Below are positions 17,699 through 26,285 of a stretch of DNA of 53,123 nt, one piece after another; positions within the stretch are counted from its first letter, which is position 1; every line of letters begins with the position of its first letter. Location: positions 1 through 53,123 of the forward strand of contig CACHLB010000007.1 in the NCBI GenBank assembly GCA_902580505.1, in the 5' to 3' direction. The translations under genes were made by a program, and so were the position numbers. The notes beneath the pieces are model-generated. The model was not told the origin of the DNA, did not search any database, and worked only from the letters and a program-made list of their open reading frames with translations. Origin of the DNA: an uncultured Pelagibacteraceae bacterium (GTDB lineage Bacteria > Pseudomonadota > Alphaproteobacteria > Pelagibacterales > Pelagibacteraceae).

Positions 17699-19105
17699 AT
17701 GAGCGCAAGCAAAGTTCTAAAAATGATGAAAGACAAGCAAATCGAGTTTGTCGATTTAAGATTTACAGACCCAAGAGGTAAATTACAGCACTTAACTATG
17801 GATGCATCGGTAGTTGATGGGGACATGTTAACAGATGGTGTATTTTTTGATGGATCGTCTATTGCTGGATGGAAAGCGATAAATGAATCTGACATGATAT
17901 TAAAACCAGATTTAAACAGACAAATCGTTGATCCATTTACATCTCATAATACTCTTGTTTTATTTTGCGATATTTTAGATGCAATTAAAAGAAATCCTTA
18001 TGAAAGAGATCCAAGAGGGATTGCGAAGAAAGCCGAAGCTTATTTAAAGAAGACTGGTATAGGTGATAAGGCTTACTTTGGTCCTGAACCAGAATTTTTT
18101 GTTTTTGATGACGTTAAAATCAAAAACGATATGAACGAAACAAGTTTTTCAATAGATAGTACTGAAGGTCCATATAATTCAGGAAAAAATTATGAAAATG
18201 GAAATATGGGTCATAGACCTGGAGTTAAAGGTGGATATTTTCCAGTCCCTCCAGTAGATAGTGCTCAGGATATAAGAGGTGAATACCTAAAAGGTTTAAG
18301 AGACGTAGGTATTACAGTTGAAAAACATCACCATGAAGTTGCTCCAAGTCAGCACGAACTTGGAATGCTTTTTGGTACATTAGTTGATCAAGCAGATAAT
18401 GTTCAATTATACAAATATGTAGTTCAAATGGTTTCACATTCATTTGGTAAAACTGCTACGTTTATGCCTAAACCTGTAAAAGGTGATAATGGATCAGGAA
18501 TGCACGTTCACCAATCAGTTTGGAAAGGAAAAACTCCAGTTTTTTCTGGAAATAAATATTCAGGTTTGTCACAAACTGCGCTTTATTATATTGGTGGAAT
18601 ACTTAAACATGCTAAGGCGATTAACGCGTTTTCAAATGCTACAACAAATAGTTACAAAAGATTAATTCCAGGCTTTGAAGCTCCAGTATTACTTGCTTAT
18701 TCTGCAAGAAACAGATCAGCATCTTGTCGAATTCCGATAACGCTAAGCAAAAAAGGTGCAAGATGTGAAATTAGATTCCCAGACGCATCTGGTAATCCAT
18801 ATTTAACATTTGCATCTATGTTAATGGCTGGAATTGACGGTATCAAAAATAAAATTGATCCAGGCAAATCCTTTGATAAAGATCTTTACGCTTTATCAGA
18901 GAAGGAAGTTAAAAAAGTTCCAACTGTTTGTGGATCATTAAGAGAAGCAATGGAAAGTTTAGATAAGGATAGAAAGTTTTTAACTCAAGGTGGAGTATTT
19001 ACTGACGATCAAATTGATGCTTATATTGCTTTAAAATTTGAAGAGATACACAACTTTGAACATACACCTCATCCTATTGAGTTTGATATGTACTATAGTT
19101 GTTAA
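17699..19105 (+). CDS. glnA: Glutamine synthetase type I
   Basis: Glutamine synthetase joins ammonia to glutamate using ATP and is the main ammonium-assimilation enzyme. The 468-residue length and motifs FFDGSSIAGW, the NGSGMHVHQS ATP/metal segment and APVLLAYSARNRSASCRIP are typical of GSI. Tyr397 in KDLYALSEKE matches the adenylylation site of E. coli GlnA, so covalent control by GlnE is possible. A strong Shine-Dalgarno (AGGAG at 17689-17693) precedes the ATG. The 145-base leader region contains a possible promoter, TTGCAT (17612) with TATGTA (17635) at 17-base spacing, but I see no sigma-54 site. No glnB is adjacent. Confidence 0.96.
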   Translation: MSASKVLKMMKDKQIEFVDLRFTDPRGKLQHLTMDASVVDGDMLTDGVFFDGSSIAGWKAINESDMILKPDLNRQIVDPFTSHNTLVLFCDILDAIKRNPYERDPRGIAKKAEAYLKKTGIGDKAYFGPEPEFFVFDDVKIKNDMNETSFSIDSTEGPYNSGKNYENGNMGHRPGVKGGYFPVPPVDSAQDIRGEYLKGLRDVGITVEKHHHEVAPSQHELGMLFGTLVDQADNVQLYKYVVQMVSHSFGKTATFMPKPVKGDNGSGMHVHQSVWKGKTPVFSGNKYSGLSQTALYYIGGILKHAKAINAFSNATTNSYKRLIPGFEAPVLLAYSARNRSASCRIPITLSKKGARCEIRFPDASGNPYLTFASMLMAGIDGIKNKIDPGKSFDKDLYALSEKEVKKVPTVCGSLREAMESLDKDRKFLTQGGVFTDDQIDAYIALKFEEIHNFEHTPHPIEFDMYYSC

Positions 19106-19114
19106 ATAACTTTT

Positions 19115-19279
19115 TTATTTTTTAGCTATTTTATTTTTTCCTAAACCTTTTTTAACCACGTAGTTGAGGGTGCCATGTGCGCCCGCTTCTACTGGCTTAA
19201 TCAAACTTCTGAATAAAGATTTTCTTTTTTGGGTTTTAACTTCAGAGTTAATTAGGTTTTTATGTTCAAAAGTGTTCAT
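19115..19279 (-). CDS. Small basic protein of unknown function
   Basis: A 54-residue frame from the ATG at 19279 (a TTG 12 codons upstream is possible). The product is rich in Lys and has the stretch KPVEAGAHGTLNYVVKKGLG near its end. The DNA encoding that stretch is markedly more G+C-rich than its surroundings, which favours a selected coding sequence. I do not recognise the family and see no membrane segment. It lies nine bases from the convergent glnA stop and 60 bases from sufA. TATGATAGAAT-like bases just upstream could be its own -10 region. It could also be an untranslated regulatory RNA. Confidence 0.5.
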   Translation of the reverse strand: MNTFEHKNLINSEVKTQKRKSLFRSLIKPVEAGAHGTLNYVVKKGLGKNKIAKK

Positions 19280-19338
19280 ATCAATGATTCTATCATAGAT
19301 ATGCAATAAACGCAATGCTGATATGCGTATATTAAATA

Positions 19339-19674
19339 CTATATTTTAAAGGACTCCCCACATCCACATCTCTCCGTTTCATTCGGGTTATTAAATACAA
19401 ATTGTGAAGAAAATTTCTCTTTTTTAAAATCCATTTCTGTTCCAAGTAAATACATTACTGCTGCAGAATCTATAAATACTTTTACACCTTTATCCTCTAT
19501 TACTTCGTCATTTGGGTTCGCTTCTTTTGTGTACTCCATAACATAGGACATCCCTGCGCAACCACCAGACTTAACACCAACTCTAACTCCTAAAGAGTCT
19601 TTTTCAGCATTAGACATGATTTCTTTTATTCTTTGAGCTGCGTTATCGCTTAATGTTATAATTTGTTTTGTCAT
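19339..19674 (-). CDS. sufA: A-type iron-sulfur carrier SufA
   Basis: An HesB/IscA-family protein (111 aa) that receives Fe-S clusters from the SufBCD scaffold and passes them to target enzymes. The three cluster-binding cysteines are present: C39 in KSGGCAGMSY and C103/C105 in ERCGCGESF. It is the last gene of the leftward SUF operon, overlapping sufT by four bases. The length and cysteine spacing fit both SufA and ErpA; context favours SufA. Confidence 0.92.
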   Translation of the reverse strand: MTKQIITLSDNAAQRIKEIMSNAEKDSLGVRVGVKSGGCAGMSYVMEYTKEANPNDEVIEDKGVKVFIDSAAVMYLLGTEMDFKKEKFSSQFVFNNPNETERCGCGESFKI

Positions 19675-19973
19675 AAATTTAATTCAAGTTTTGCAGCTTC
19701 AGACATCATTGATTTGTCCCATGGTGGTTCCCAGACCAAATCAAGATCTACTTTTGAAACTTCTTTAATTTCTAATATACTGTCTTTAACTTCTTTAGGC
19801 AAACTTTCAGCTACTGGACAATTTGGTGTGGTTAAAGTCATTTTAACCTTAACTTCAGAATTATTAACGATGATATCATATATCAATCCTAATTCATATA
19901 TATTAACAGGTATCTCTGGGTCATAAATTTTTTTTATTTCAGCAATTACTTTTTCTTTAAGATCCATTTTCAT
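19671..19973 (-). CDS. sufT: MIP18/DUF59-family Fe-S assembly protein SufT
   Basis: A 100-residue DUF59 (MIP18-like) protein. Members in SUF operons help Fe-S maturation when demand is high. The hallmark stretch begins DPEIPVNIYELGLIY, and the conserved Cys is in TTPNCPVAE; the end DLVWEPPWDKSMMSEAAK is typical. The same fold occurs in PaaD of phenylacetate catabolism, but the position between sufU and sufA decides the call. It overlaps both neighbours by four bases. Confidence 0.9.
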   Translation of the reverse strand: MKMDLKEKVIAEIKKIYDPEIPVNIYELGLIYDIIVNNSEVKVKMTLTTPNCPVAESLPKEVKDSILEIKEVSKVDLDLVWEPPWDKSMMSEAAKLELNL

Positions 19974-20434
19974 TCCTCTGTTTTTACAATTTGATCTGAA
20001 TTATCTAATGCTGATGTAAGAGTATGCCAAGATAAAGTTGCACACTTTACTCTCATAGGATATTGTTTTACACCCGACAAACTCATTAATTTAGTTTTTT
20101 CGTCATCTTTTAAAATATTGGTTTCTAAAGAATCTTTTTCTTTTATCATTCCTAAAAAATCAGTTACAATTTCTTTTACTTCTTTCTCTTCTTTGCCTCT
20201 AACCATATCAGTCATAATTGATGCTGAAGCCATTGAAATAGCACAGCCATGCCCCTCAAATGCAATGTCTTCGACTTTTTTATTTTCATTTAATCTGAGA
20301 TAAACATGAACGTTATCACCACATAAAGGATTATTTCCCTTTGCATCTTTATTATAATTATCAAACTTTCCTAAATTCCTTGGATTTTTTCCATGGTCTA
20401 ATATTATCTCTTGATATAAATCTTTTAAGTCCAT
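19970..20434 (-). CDS. sufU: NifU-like sulfur transfer/scaffold protein SufU
   Basis: A 154-residue IscU/SufU-fold protein. Three conserved cysteines are present, C38 in NPLCGD, C64 in GHGCAISMAS and C131 in RVKCATLSWH, with Asp40 after the first. The insertion between Cys64 and Cys131 is longer than in IscU and fits SufU, which accepts sulfur from SufS and delivers it to SufB. E. coli uses SufE for this; no sufE is seen here. Its start overlaps the sufS stop by one base. Confidence 0.9.
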   Translation of the reverse strand: MDLKDLYQEIILDHGKNPRNLGKFDNYNKDAKGNNPLCGDNVHVYLRLNENKKVEDIAFEGHGCAISMASASIMTDMVRGKEEKEVKEIVTDFLGMIKEKDSLETNILKDDEKTKLMSLSGVKQYPMRVKCATLSWHTLTSALDNSDQIVKTEE

Positions 20435-21651
20435 TATAAGTTAAAAATTTTTTTACATTTGTTTATTGCTTCATCAAGTTTATCAATATCATCTTTTGTA
20501 TTGTAAACTCCAAACGAAGCTCTTGCGGTTGCAGGTAAATTTAATTTATCATGTAATATTTGACAGCAGTGATGCCCTGCTCTAATGGCTACTCCATCCT
20601 CATCAAGAATGGTTGCAATATCATGAGGATGAACACCTTCAATAGTAAATGATATAACTCCACCCTTTTCTTTTGGATTTCCTATAATATTAACTGAATT
20701 ATTTTTTCTCAACTTTTCTAATCCGTAGTCTAATAATTCTTTTTCATGTTTTTCGATATTTTGAATACCAATTTTTTCCATAAATTTTATGGATTCATTA
20801 AAAGCTATAACTTGAGCTGTAGCCATTGTGCCAGCCTCGTATTTATTAGGTAATTCGCCATATGTAATACCTTCTTTTTTAACCTCATTTATCATTCCTC
20901 CTCCACCTTGATACGGGGGTAAATCTTCAAGCCATTTTTTTTTAGCATATAGAACACCTATTCCAGTTGGACCGTACATTTTATGTCCAGATATTGCATA
21001 GAAATCACAATCAATTTCTTGCATATCTAATTTTAAGTGTGGAGCTCCTTGGCAACCATCAATCAGAACAGGTATATTTTTTGAATGTGCTAATTGCACA
21101 ATTTCTTTGATTGGTAATATTGCGCCTGTTACATTCGATAAATGACTTACACTAATAATTTTTGTTTTGTTTGTAATTTTTTTTTCTATAGCTTCTAATG
21201 TAACTTCACCATCATTATTAATTTCAGCAAATTCTATTTTAATATTTTTTGCTTTTCTGAGAAAGTGCCAAGGCACATAATTTGAATGATGTTCGAGTTC
21301 GGTCAATAATACTTCGTCACCTTCAGACAAATACTTTTGACCAAAAGTATTCGCGACTAAATTAATTGCTTCTGTAGCACCTTTAGTAAATACGATTTCA
21401 TCTTTATCTTTAGCATTAATATATTTTTGAACTGAAACTCTTGTTTGTTCATATAAATTAGTAGCAGCAACCGCCAAATAGTGAACACTTCTACCTACAT
21501 TAGAAAACTCTTTTGTATAAAAATCATAAATTCTATCTACAACAACTCTTGGTTTTTGAGATGAATTAGCACTATCTAAATATACTAAATCATTATTTTG
21601 AATTTTATCGTCAAAAATTGGAAATTCTCTTTTTATATCATCTATGTTCAT
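20434..21651 (-). CDS. sufS: Cysteine desulfurase SufS
   Basis: A class V aminotransferase-fold, PLP-dependent cysteine desulfurase of 405 residues that strips sulfur from L-cysteine for cluster building. The PLP Lys is K224 in AISGHKMYGPTG. The catalytic cysteine is in RAGHHCCQ (C362, with C363 next to it), and ARASFGVYNT follows as in SufS group II enzymes. PLP contacts in TELEHHSNYVPW and IDGCQGAPH are present. It sits between sufD and sufU with overlapping ends. Confidence 0.95.
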   Translation of the reverse strand: MNIDDIKREFPIFDDKIQNNDLVYLDSANSSQKPRVVVDRIYDFYTKEFSNVGRSVHYLAVAATNLYEQTRVSVQKYINAKDKDEIVFTKGATEAINLVANTFGQKYLSEGDEVLLTELEHHSNYVPWHFLRKAKNIKIEFAEINNDGEVTLEAIEKKITNKTKIISVSHLSNVTGAILPIKEIVQLAHSKNIPVLIDGCQGAPHLKLDMQEIDCDFYAISGHKMYGPTGIGVLYAKKKWLEDLPPYQGGGGMINEVKKEGITYGELPNKYEAGTMATAQVIAFNESIKFMEKIGIQNIEKHEKELLDYGLEKLRKNNSVNIIGNPKEKGGVISFTIEGVHPHDIATILDEDGVAIRAGHHCCQILHDKLNLPATARASFGVYNTKDDIDKLDEAINKCKKIFNL

Positions 21652-22895
21652 TAATTTAATCCAATCATTTTTTTTATTAATTTTTTAATTTCTTCATCTG
21701 TAATTTTTTCAACAACATCTAAAAGGAAACCGTTAATTAACAATTTTTTTGCTGTTTTTTGGTCTAATCCTCTAGACATTAAATAAAAAATAGAAGCTTC
21801 ATCTAAACTACCTGATGCGGAACCATGTGAACATTTAACGTCATCAGCATAAATTTCTAGTTCAGGCTTTGCATTAAATTCTGCTTGTTCATTTAAAAGC
21901 ACCGCTTTACTTAATTGATAACCATCAGTTTTTTGAGCTTTAGAATCCACATATATTTTTCCTTGATAAACAGACTTTGAACTGTCATCAATTACGCTTT
22001 TTATTAACTGATAACTTTTCGTGTTTTCATACGAATGATTAGTATTAGTTCTTATTTCGTGATGTTTATTTTTAGACAATGAGTGTATTCCATTAATAAA
22101 TGCTGACGAATATTGACCTTCAAGATTACAGCTGACTTCATTTTTTATGTAATCTGAACCGGATGAAAATATAAATGTTTCAGAAATACTATTTTCTTTT
22201 TGAGCAATACTAGAATAATCATACTTAATATTTGTATTATTTTTTTTATCTATTTTATAATTCTTAAGAATTGCATTTTTACCAAGATTAAAATTAAATA
22301 AATTGTTAATGAAATTCTTTTCTGAATTATCATCAGAAAGATTAATAATTTTTATTGAGCTACTTTCTTCTAAATCAAAGTTTAATTGAAAATTAATATT
22401 AGTATTGCTCACTTTCTTATTTGTTATTTGATATATAATTAAAGGCTTTTTGAATGAATAATTTTTTTTAACTAAAATATTGTATATTTTATTAGAAAAA
22501 GAATTATTTAGACTTAAAAGAGAATTATCATCATTTGAGATTTGGTTAAAATTATCTAAAGTAGTTAAATTAATTTTATCACTTTCCTCATATTCGAAAC
22601 TTAATTGCTGAACTTTGCCGTTAACAATAACAATTTTATTATGCTCAATTTCCTTTATAAAAATATCGTCATTAATTTTATTTTCTATATTATAATCATT
22701 ATAAAATTCTAGTTCTCCAATATTTTTTTGGATTATCTGTTTTATATCTGAGAATTTCCAGTTTTCTAATTTTCTACTAGGAAATCCATTTTTCAAAAAA
22801 TTATCAAGAGCTTCTTTTTTAAATTTAATCTCTTGGTTTGAGAAATTAGAAGTACTTATAAATTTATCAAAATCTGTTTTTAATTTTTGTTCCAT
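21651..22895 (-). CDS. sufD: SUF scaffold subunit SufD
   Basis: SufD forms the SufB-SufC2-SufD scaffold complex on which Fe-S clusters are assembled. The 414-residue protein is poorly conserved in its Asn/Lys-rich N-terminal half but has the beta-helix C-terminal part, with FNAKPELEIYADDVKCSHGS as the diagnostic segment, including the conserved His after CS. ASIFYLMSRGLDQKTAKKLL then matches the C-terminal helices. It is flanked by sufC and sufS with essentially no spacing. Confidence 0.93.
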   Translation of the reverse strand: MEQKLKTDFDKFISTSNFSNQEIKFKKEALDNFLKNGFPSRKLENWKFSDIKQIIQKNIGELEFYNDYNIENKINDDIFIKEIEHNKIVIVNGKVQQLSFEYEESDKINLTTLDNFNQISNDDNSLLSLNNSFSNKIYNILVKKNYSFKKPLIIYQITNKKVSNTNINFQLNFDLEESSSIKIINLSDDNSEKNFINNLFNFNLGKNAILKNYKIDKKNNTNIKYDYSSIAQKENSISETFIFSSGSDYIKNEVSCNLEGQYSSAFINGIHSLSKNKHHEIRTNTNHSYENTKSYQLIKSVIDDSSKSVYQGKIYVDSKAQKTDGYQLSKAVLLNEQAEFNAKPELEIYADDVKCSHGSASGSLDEASIFYLMSRGLDQKTAKKLLINGFLLDVVEKITDEEIKKLIKKMIGLN

Positions 22896-23630
22896 TTAAT
22901 TAAAATTTTCATATCCTTTTTTTTCTAACTCTAAAGCTAATTCTGCGCCTCCTGATTTAATAATTTTTCCACCCATAAGTACATGCACAAAGTCAGGTTT
23001 TATATAATCAAGTAGTCTTTGATAGTGTGTGATTATAAGAAAAGAATTATTTCTTTTTCTTAGTGCATTAACCCCATCTGCAACTATTTTAAGAGCATCT
23101 ATATCTAATCCAGAGTCTGTTTCATCCAGTATAGATAATTTTGGATCTAAAATTGACATTTGTAAAATTTCGTTTTTCTTTTTTTCACCTCCAGAGAAAC
23201 CTACGTTTAATTGACGATTTAATTTTTCTTCATCAAATTTAAGTTCTTTTGCTTTTTCTTTAACTAATTTTAAAAATTCTAATGCGTCTAATTCTTTTTC
23301 ACCTCTTGCCTTTCTAATTGAATTTAAGGATGTTTTTAAAAATATATTTGTATTGACCCCAGGTATTTCTAATGGATATTGGAATGCTAAAAAAATACCT
23401 TCATGTGCTCTTTCTTCAGTCTCAAGATCAAACAAATTTTTATTTTCATATAATATTTCCCCTGATACTTCATATCCCTTTTTACCTGATAGAATATTTG
23501 ACAAAGTGCTTTTTCCTGATCCATTGGGTCCCATTATTGCATGCACCTCACCAGGTTTTATTTCAAGATTAAAACCATTTAATATGGATTTTTCCTGAAT
23601 TTTTGCATTTAAATTATTTATTTTTAACAT
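22896..23630 (-). CDS. sufC: SUF ATPase SufC
   Basis: A 244-residue ABC-type ATPase that drives structural changes of the SufBCD scaffold. Walker A is GPNGSGKST, the signature is FSGGEKKKNEILQM, and Walker B is LSILDETDSGLD, in which Asp after Glu is the usual SufC variant. FLAFQYPLEIPGV is another SufC hallmark that separates it from transporter ATPases. It lies directly between sufB and sufD. Confidence 0.96.
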   Translation of the reverse strand: MLKINNLNAKIQEKSILNGFNLEIKPGEVHAIMGPNGSGKSTLSNILSGKKGYEVSGEILYENKNLFDLETEERAHEGIFLAFQYPLEIPGVNTNIFLKTSLNSIRKARGEKELDALEFLKLVKEKAKELKFDEEKLNRQLNVGFSGGEKKKNEILQMSILDPKLSILDETDSGLDIDALKIVADGVNALRKRNNSFLIITHYQRLLDYIKPDFVHVLMGGKIIKSGGAELALELEKKGYENFN

Positions 23631-25067
23631 TTAACCAACACTTCCCTCTAAACTTATTCCAACTAGTTTTTGAGCCTCTACAGCAAACTCCATAGGTAAT
23701 TGTTGTAAAACCTCTTTACAAAAGCCATTAACAATAAGTCCTACAGCTTCTTCTTGATTTAGTCCCCTTTGCTGACAATAATGTAGTTGGTCTTCACTTA
23801 TTTTAGATGTTGTCGCTTCATGAGCAATATTAGAATTTGAATTTTTATTCTTAATATAAGGCACTGTGTGTGCTCCACACTTGTTGCCCATTAATAATGA
23901 ATCACATTGAGTATAATTTGTTGAATTAGATGCATTTTTTGAAATATCTACCAAGCCTCTGTAAGTCATATCTGATTTACCTGCACTTATACCTTTTGAG
24001 ATAATTTTACTTTTTGTATTTTTTCCTAAATGTATCATCTTAGTTCCAGTGTCAGCTTTTTGATGATTATTTGTTATTGCGATTGAATAAAACTCTCCAA
24101 TTGAGTTATCACCTTTTAAAATACAACTTGGATATTTCCAAGTAATTGCAGAACCTGTTTCTACTTGTGTCCATGAAATTTTTGAATTTTTACCTTTACA
24201 TAAACCTCTTTTTGTTACGAAATTATATATTCCACCATTTCCGTCTTTATCTCCTGGATACCAGTTTTGCACTGTAGAATATTTAATCTCTGCATCATCC
24301 AAAGCAATTAGTTCAACATTTGCTGCATGTAATTGATTTTCATCTCTCATCGGTGCTGTACATCCTTCTAAATAACTTACATAACTACCTTTATCAGCAA
24401 TGATTAAAGTTCTCTCAAATTGTCCTGTATCGGACGCATTAATTCTAAAATAAGTTGATAGTTCCATTGGACATTTAATATTTGGTGGAATGTAAACAAA
24501 TGATCCATCAGTGAAAACTGCTGAGTTTAATGTTGCAAAAAAATGATCAGTGATTGGGATAACTGAACCTAAATATTTTTTTACTAAATCCGGATATTTT
24601 TGTATAGCTTCAGAAATTGAACAAAAAATAATTCCTTTTGCTGTTAAAGTATCTTTAAAAGTTGTTGCAACAGACACTGAATCAAATACTGCATCAACAG
24701 CAATGCCATTTAATCTTTTTTGCTCTTGTAAAGGTATACCTAATTTTTTATAAGTCTCTAACAATTTAGGATCTAAATCTTCCAAATTTTTTGGTTTTTC
24801 TTTAAAACTTTTAGGCGCAGAATAATAATATAAATCTTGATAATCTATTTTTGGATATTTTGGCTTTTGCCAATTAGGTTCTTTCAATACTTTTAATCTT
24901 TCAAAAGCTTTTAATCTCCATTTAAGCAGCCAATCTGGTTCTTTTTTAATATTTGATATAAATCTTATCACTTCTTCATTTAAGCCTTTAGGAGCTTTGA
25001 AACTTTCTATATCAGTCGAAAAACCATATTTATAATCTTTCAAATCTTCAATTTGTTTATCTCTCAT
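23631..25067 (-). CDS. sufB: SUF scaffold subunit SufB
   Basis: The core scaffold protein (478 aa) where the nascent Fe-S cluster is built. The SufB region [12 protein letters not shown] and the segment [18 protein letters not shown] are visible, as is [14 protein letters not shown] and the ending [19 protein letters not shown]. The length and absence of intein insertions are normal. It is the first structural gene after iscR, joined to it by a TAATG overlap. Confidence 0.96.
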   Translation of the reverse strand: MRDKQIEDLKDYKYGFSTDIESFKAPKGLNEEVIRFISNIKKEPDWLLKWRLKAFERLKVLKEPNWQKPKYPKIDYQDLYYYSAPKSFKEKPKNLEDLDPKLLETYKKLGIPLQEQKRLNGIAVDAVFDSVSVATTFKDTLTAKGIIFCSISEAIQKYPDLVKKYLGSVIPITDHFFATLNSAVFTDGSFVYIPPNIKCPMELSTYFRINASDTGQFERTLIIADKGSYVSYLEGCTAPMRDENQLHAANVELIALDDAEIKYSTVQNWYPGDKDGNGGIYNFVTKRGLCKGKNSKISWTQVETGSAITWKYPSCILKGDNSIGEFYSIAITNNHQKADTGTKMIHLGKNTKSKIISKGISAGKSDMTYRGLVDISKNASNSTNYTQCDSLLMGNKCGAHTVPYIKNKNSNSNIAHEATTSKISEDQLHYCQQRGLNQEEAVGLIVNGFCKEVLQQLPMEFAVEAQKLVGISLEGSVG

Positions 25068-25489
25068 TATATTCTGTTTTCAGTTTTATTTATTAAGTCT
25101 CCAAGATTTTTTTCTCGAAAAAATATGTTTATATGTGTCTCCAGCTCGTCCCATAAATTGTGGGTGATGCATTTAGCAGATTTTCCATTGCACCCTTTTT
25201 TTGAATGTTTTTGGCATCCAATAGTTTTGACCTTTTCTTCTACAGCTGAAAGAATATCGGAAATTTTAATTTCATCTGGAGTTTTGTTTAAAGTATATCC
25301 ACCCTTCTTTCCTCTAATACTTTTAACAATTTCATTTTTTTTTAATTTCAAAAATAACTGTTCTAGGTAAACTAATGATATTCCTTGTCTGATAGATATA
25401 TCTCTGAGTGATATTGGCTCGTTATTTTTAAATCTCGCTATGTCAGCTAAAGCCATTACAGCGTATCTGCTTTTTGTTGATAGTTTCAT
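25067..25489 (-). CDS. iscR: Rrf2-family Fe-S-sensing regulator IscR
   Basis: A 140-residue winged-helix regulator that represses Fe-S assembly genes when carrying a 2Fe-2S cluster. The N-terminal helix-turn-helix starts [18 protein letters not shown] and the Rrf2 hallmark RGKKGGYTL lies at 59-67. Cluster ligands C92, C100 and C107 with His110 ([17 protein letters not shown]) match E. coli IscR C92/C98/C104/H107 with two-residue and one-residue longer loops. It heads the SUF operon and lies next to a near-perfect IscR operator. Confidence 0.92.
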   Translation of the reverse strand: MKLSTKSRYAVMALADIARFKNNEPISLRDISIRQGISLVYLEQLFLKLKKNEIVKSIRGKKGGYTLNKTPDEIKISDILSAVEEKVKTIGCQKHSKKGCNGKSAKCITHNLWDELETHINIFFREKNLGDLINKTENRI

Positions 25490-25509
25490 ATTTTCCGCAA
25501 TCCACGGGC

Positions 25510-25537
25510 TTTATATATACCTGACTAAATTAGTCAA
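25510..25537 (-). promoter_or_regulatory. Promoter of iscR-suf operon
   Basis: On the minus strand a -35 TTGACT (25537-25532) and a -10 TATAAA (25515-25510) are separated by 16 bases, upstream of iscR. The -35 lies inside the IscR operator, so bound IscR should block RNA polymerase. Confidence 0.7.
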
Positions 25538-25541
25538 GATT
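25517..25541. promoter_or_regulatory. IscR type 1 operator
   Basis: The 25 bases at 25517-25541 match the E. coli IscR type 1 consensus (ATASYYGACTRWWWYAGTCRRSTAT, from memory) at 23 positions. The core TGACTAAATTAGTCA is a perfect inverted repeat about a central A. It predicts autorepression of the SUF operon by cluster-loaded IscR. Confidence 0.82.
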
Positions 25542-25619
25542 ACGTGTGTTTAAAACACTTGCATTTTGTCGCTCAATTTTGATAGAAAAATATAATTTTT
25601 TTTTTGAGACTGATAATCA

Positions 25620-26285
25620 ATGCCATCTACAGATACAAAAATTACTGAAATTTTTATTCCTGGGCCCGCTGGAAGATTGGAAGCCAAATATTACAAAAGT
25701 AAAAAGAATACATCACCAATTGCTTTAGTACTTCATCCTCATCCTCAGTACGGAGGAACTATGAATAACAAGGTTGTAGTAGATACTTTCCAAACATTTG
25801 TTGATAACAATTTTTCAGTTTGTAGAGTAAATTTTAGAGGAGTTGGAAAAAGTGATGGAGAATTTGATAATGGTCAAGGTGAACTTGCAGATGCAGCTGC
25901 TGCTTTAGATTGGCTAGAGAGAGAAAATTTTGATAATTCACAATGTTGGATTTCAGGCTTTTCATTTGGTTCATTAATTGCAATGCAACTATTAATGCGA
26001 AGACCAGAAATAAATAGATTTATTGCAATATCACCTCAACCAAATGTTTATGATTTTTCATTCTTATCACCATGCCCAACATCAGGTTTAATAATTCATG
26101 GTAAAAAAGATGAACTTGTTCCTTTTGGAGATATAAATGAATTAAATAAAAGATTAAGTGATCAAAAAGGTATCAAAGTTGAATTTGATATTATTTCAGA
26201 AGCAAATCATTTTTTTTCTAAAGCTGATATCTCATTAATAAAATCCTTAAACAAATATATTAAAAAAGAAACTGCATTATATTAG
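25620..26285 (+). CDS. Alpha/beta hydrolase
   Basis: A 221-residue alpha/beta hydrolase. The nucleophile elbow is GFSFGS (Ser in GFSFG) and the oxyanion HPHPQYGG and FRGVGKSDGEFDNGQGE patterns are typical of a conserved bacterial family of uncharacterised small esterase-like hydrolases. The acid Asp in HGKKDELVPFGD and the base His in EANHFF complete the triad. It has no signal peptide and should be cytosolic. It is divergent from iscR, so the IscR operator might also affect it, but its function and substrate are unknown. Confidence 0.82.
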   Translation: MPSTDTKITEIFIPGPAGRLEAKYYKSKKNTSPIALVLHPHPQYGGTMNNKVVVDTFQTFVDNNFSVCRVNFRGVGKSDGEFDNGQGELADAAAALDWLERENFDNSQCWISGFSFGSLIAMQLLMRRPEINRFIAISPQPNVYDFSFLSPCPTSGLIIHGKKDELVPFGDINELNKRLSDQKGIKVEFDIISEANHFFSKADISLIKSLNKYIKKETALY

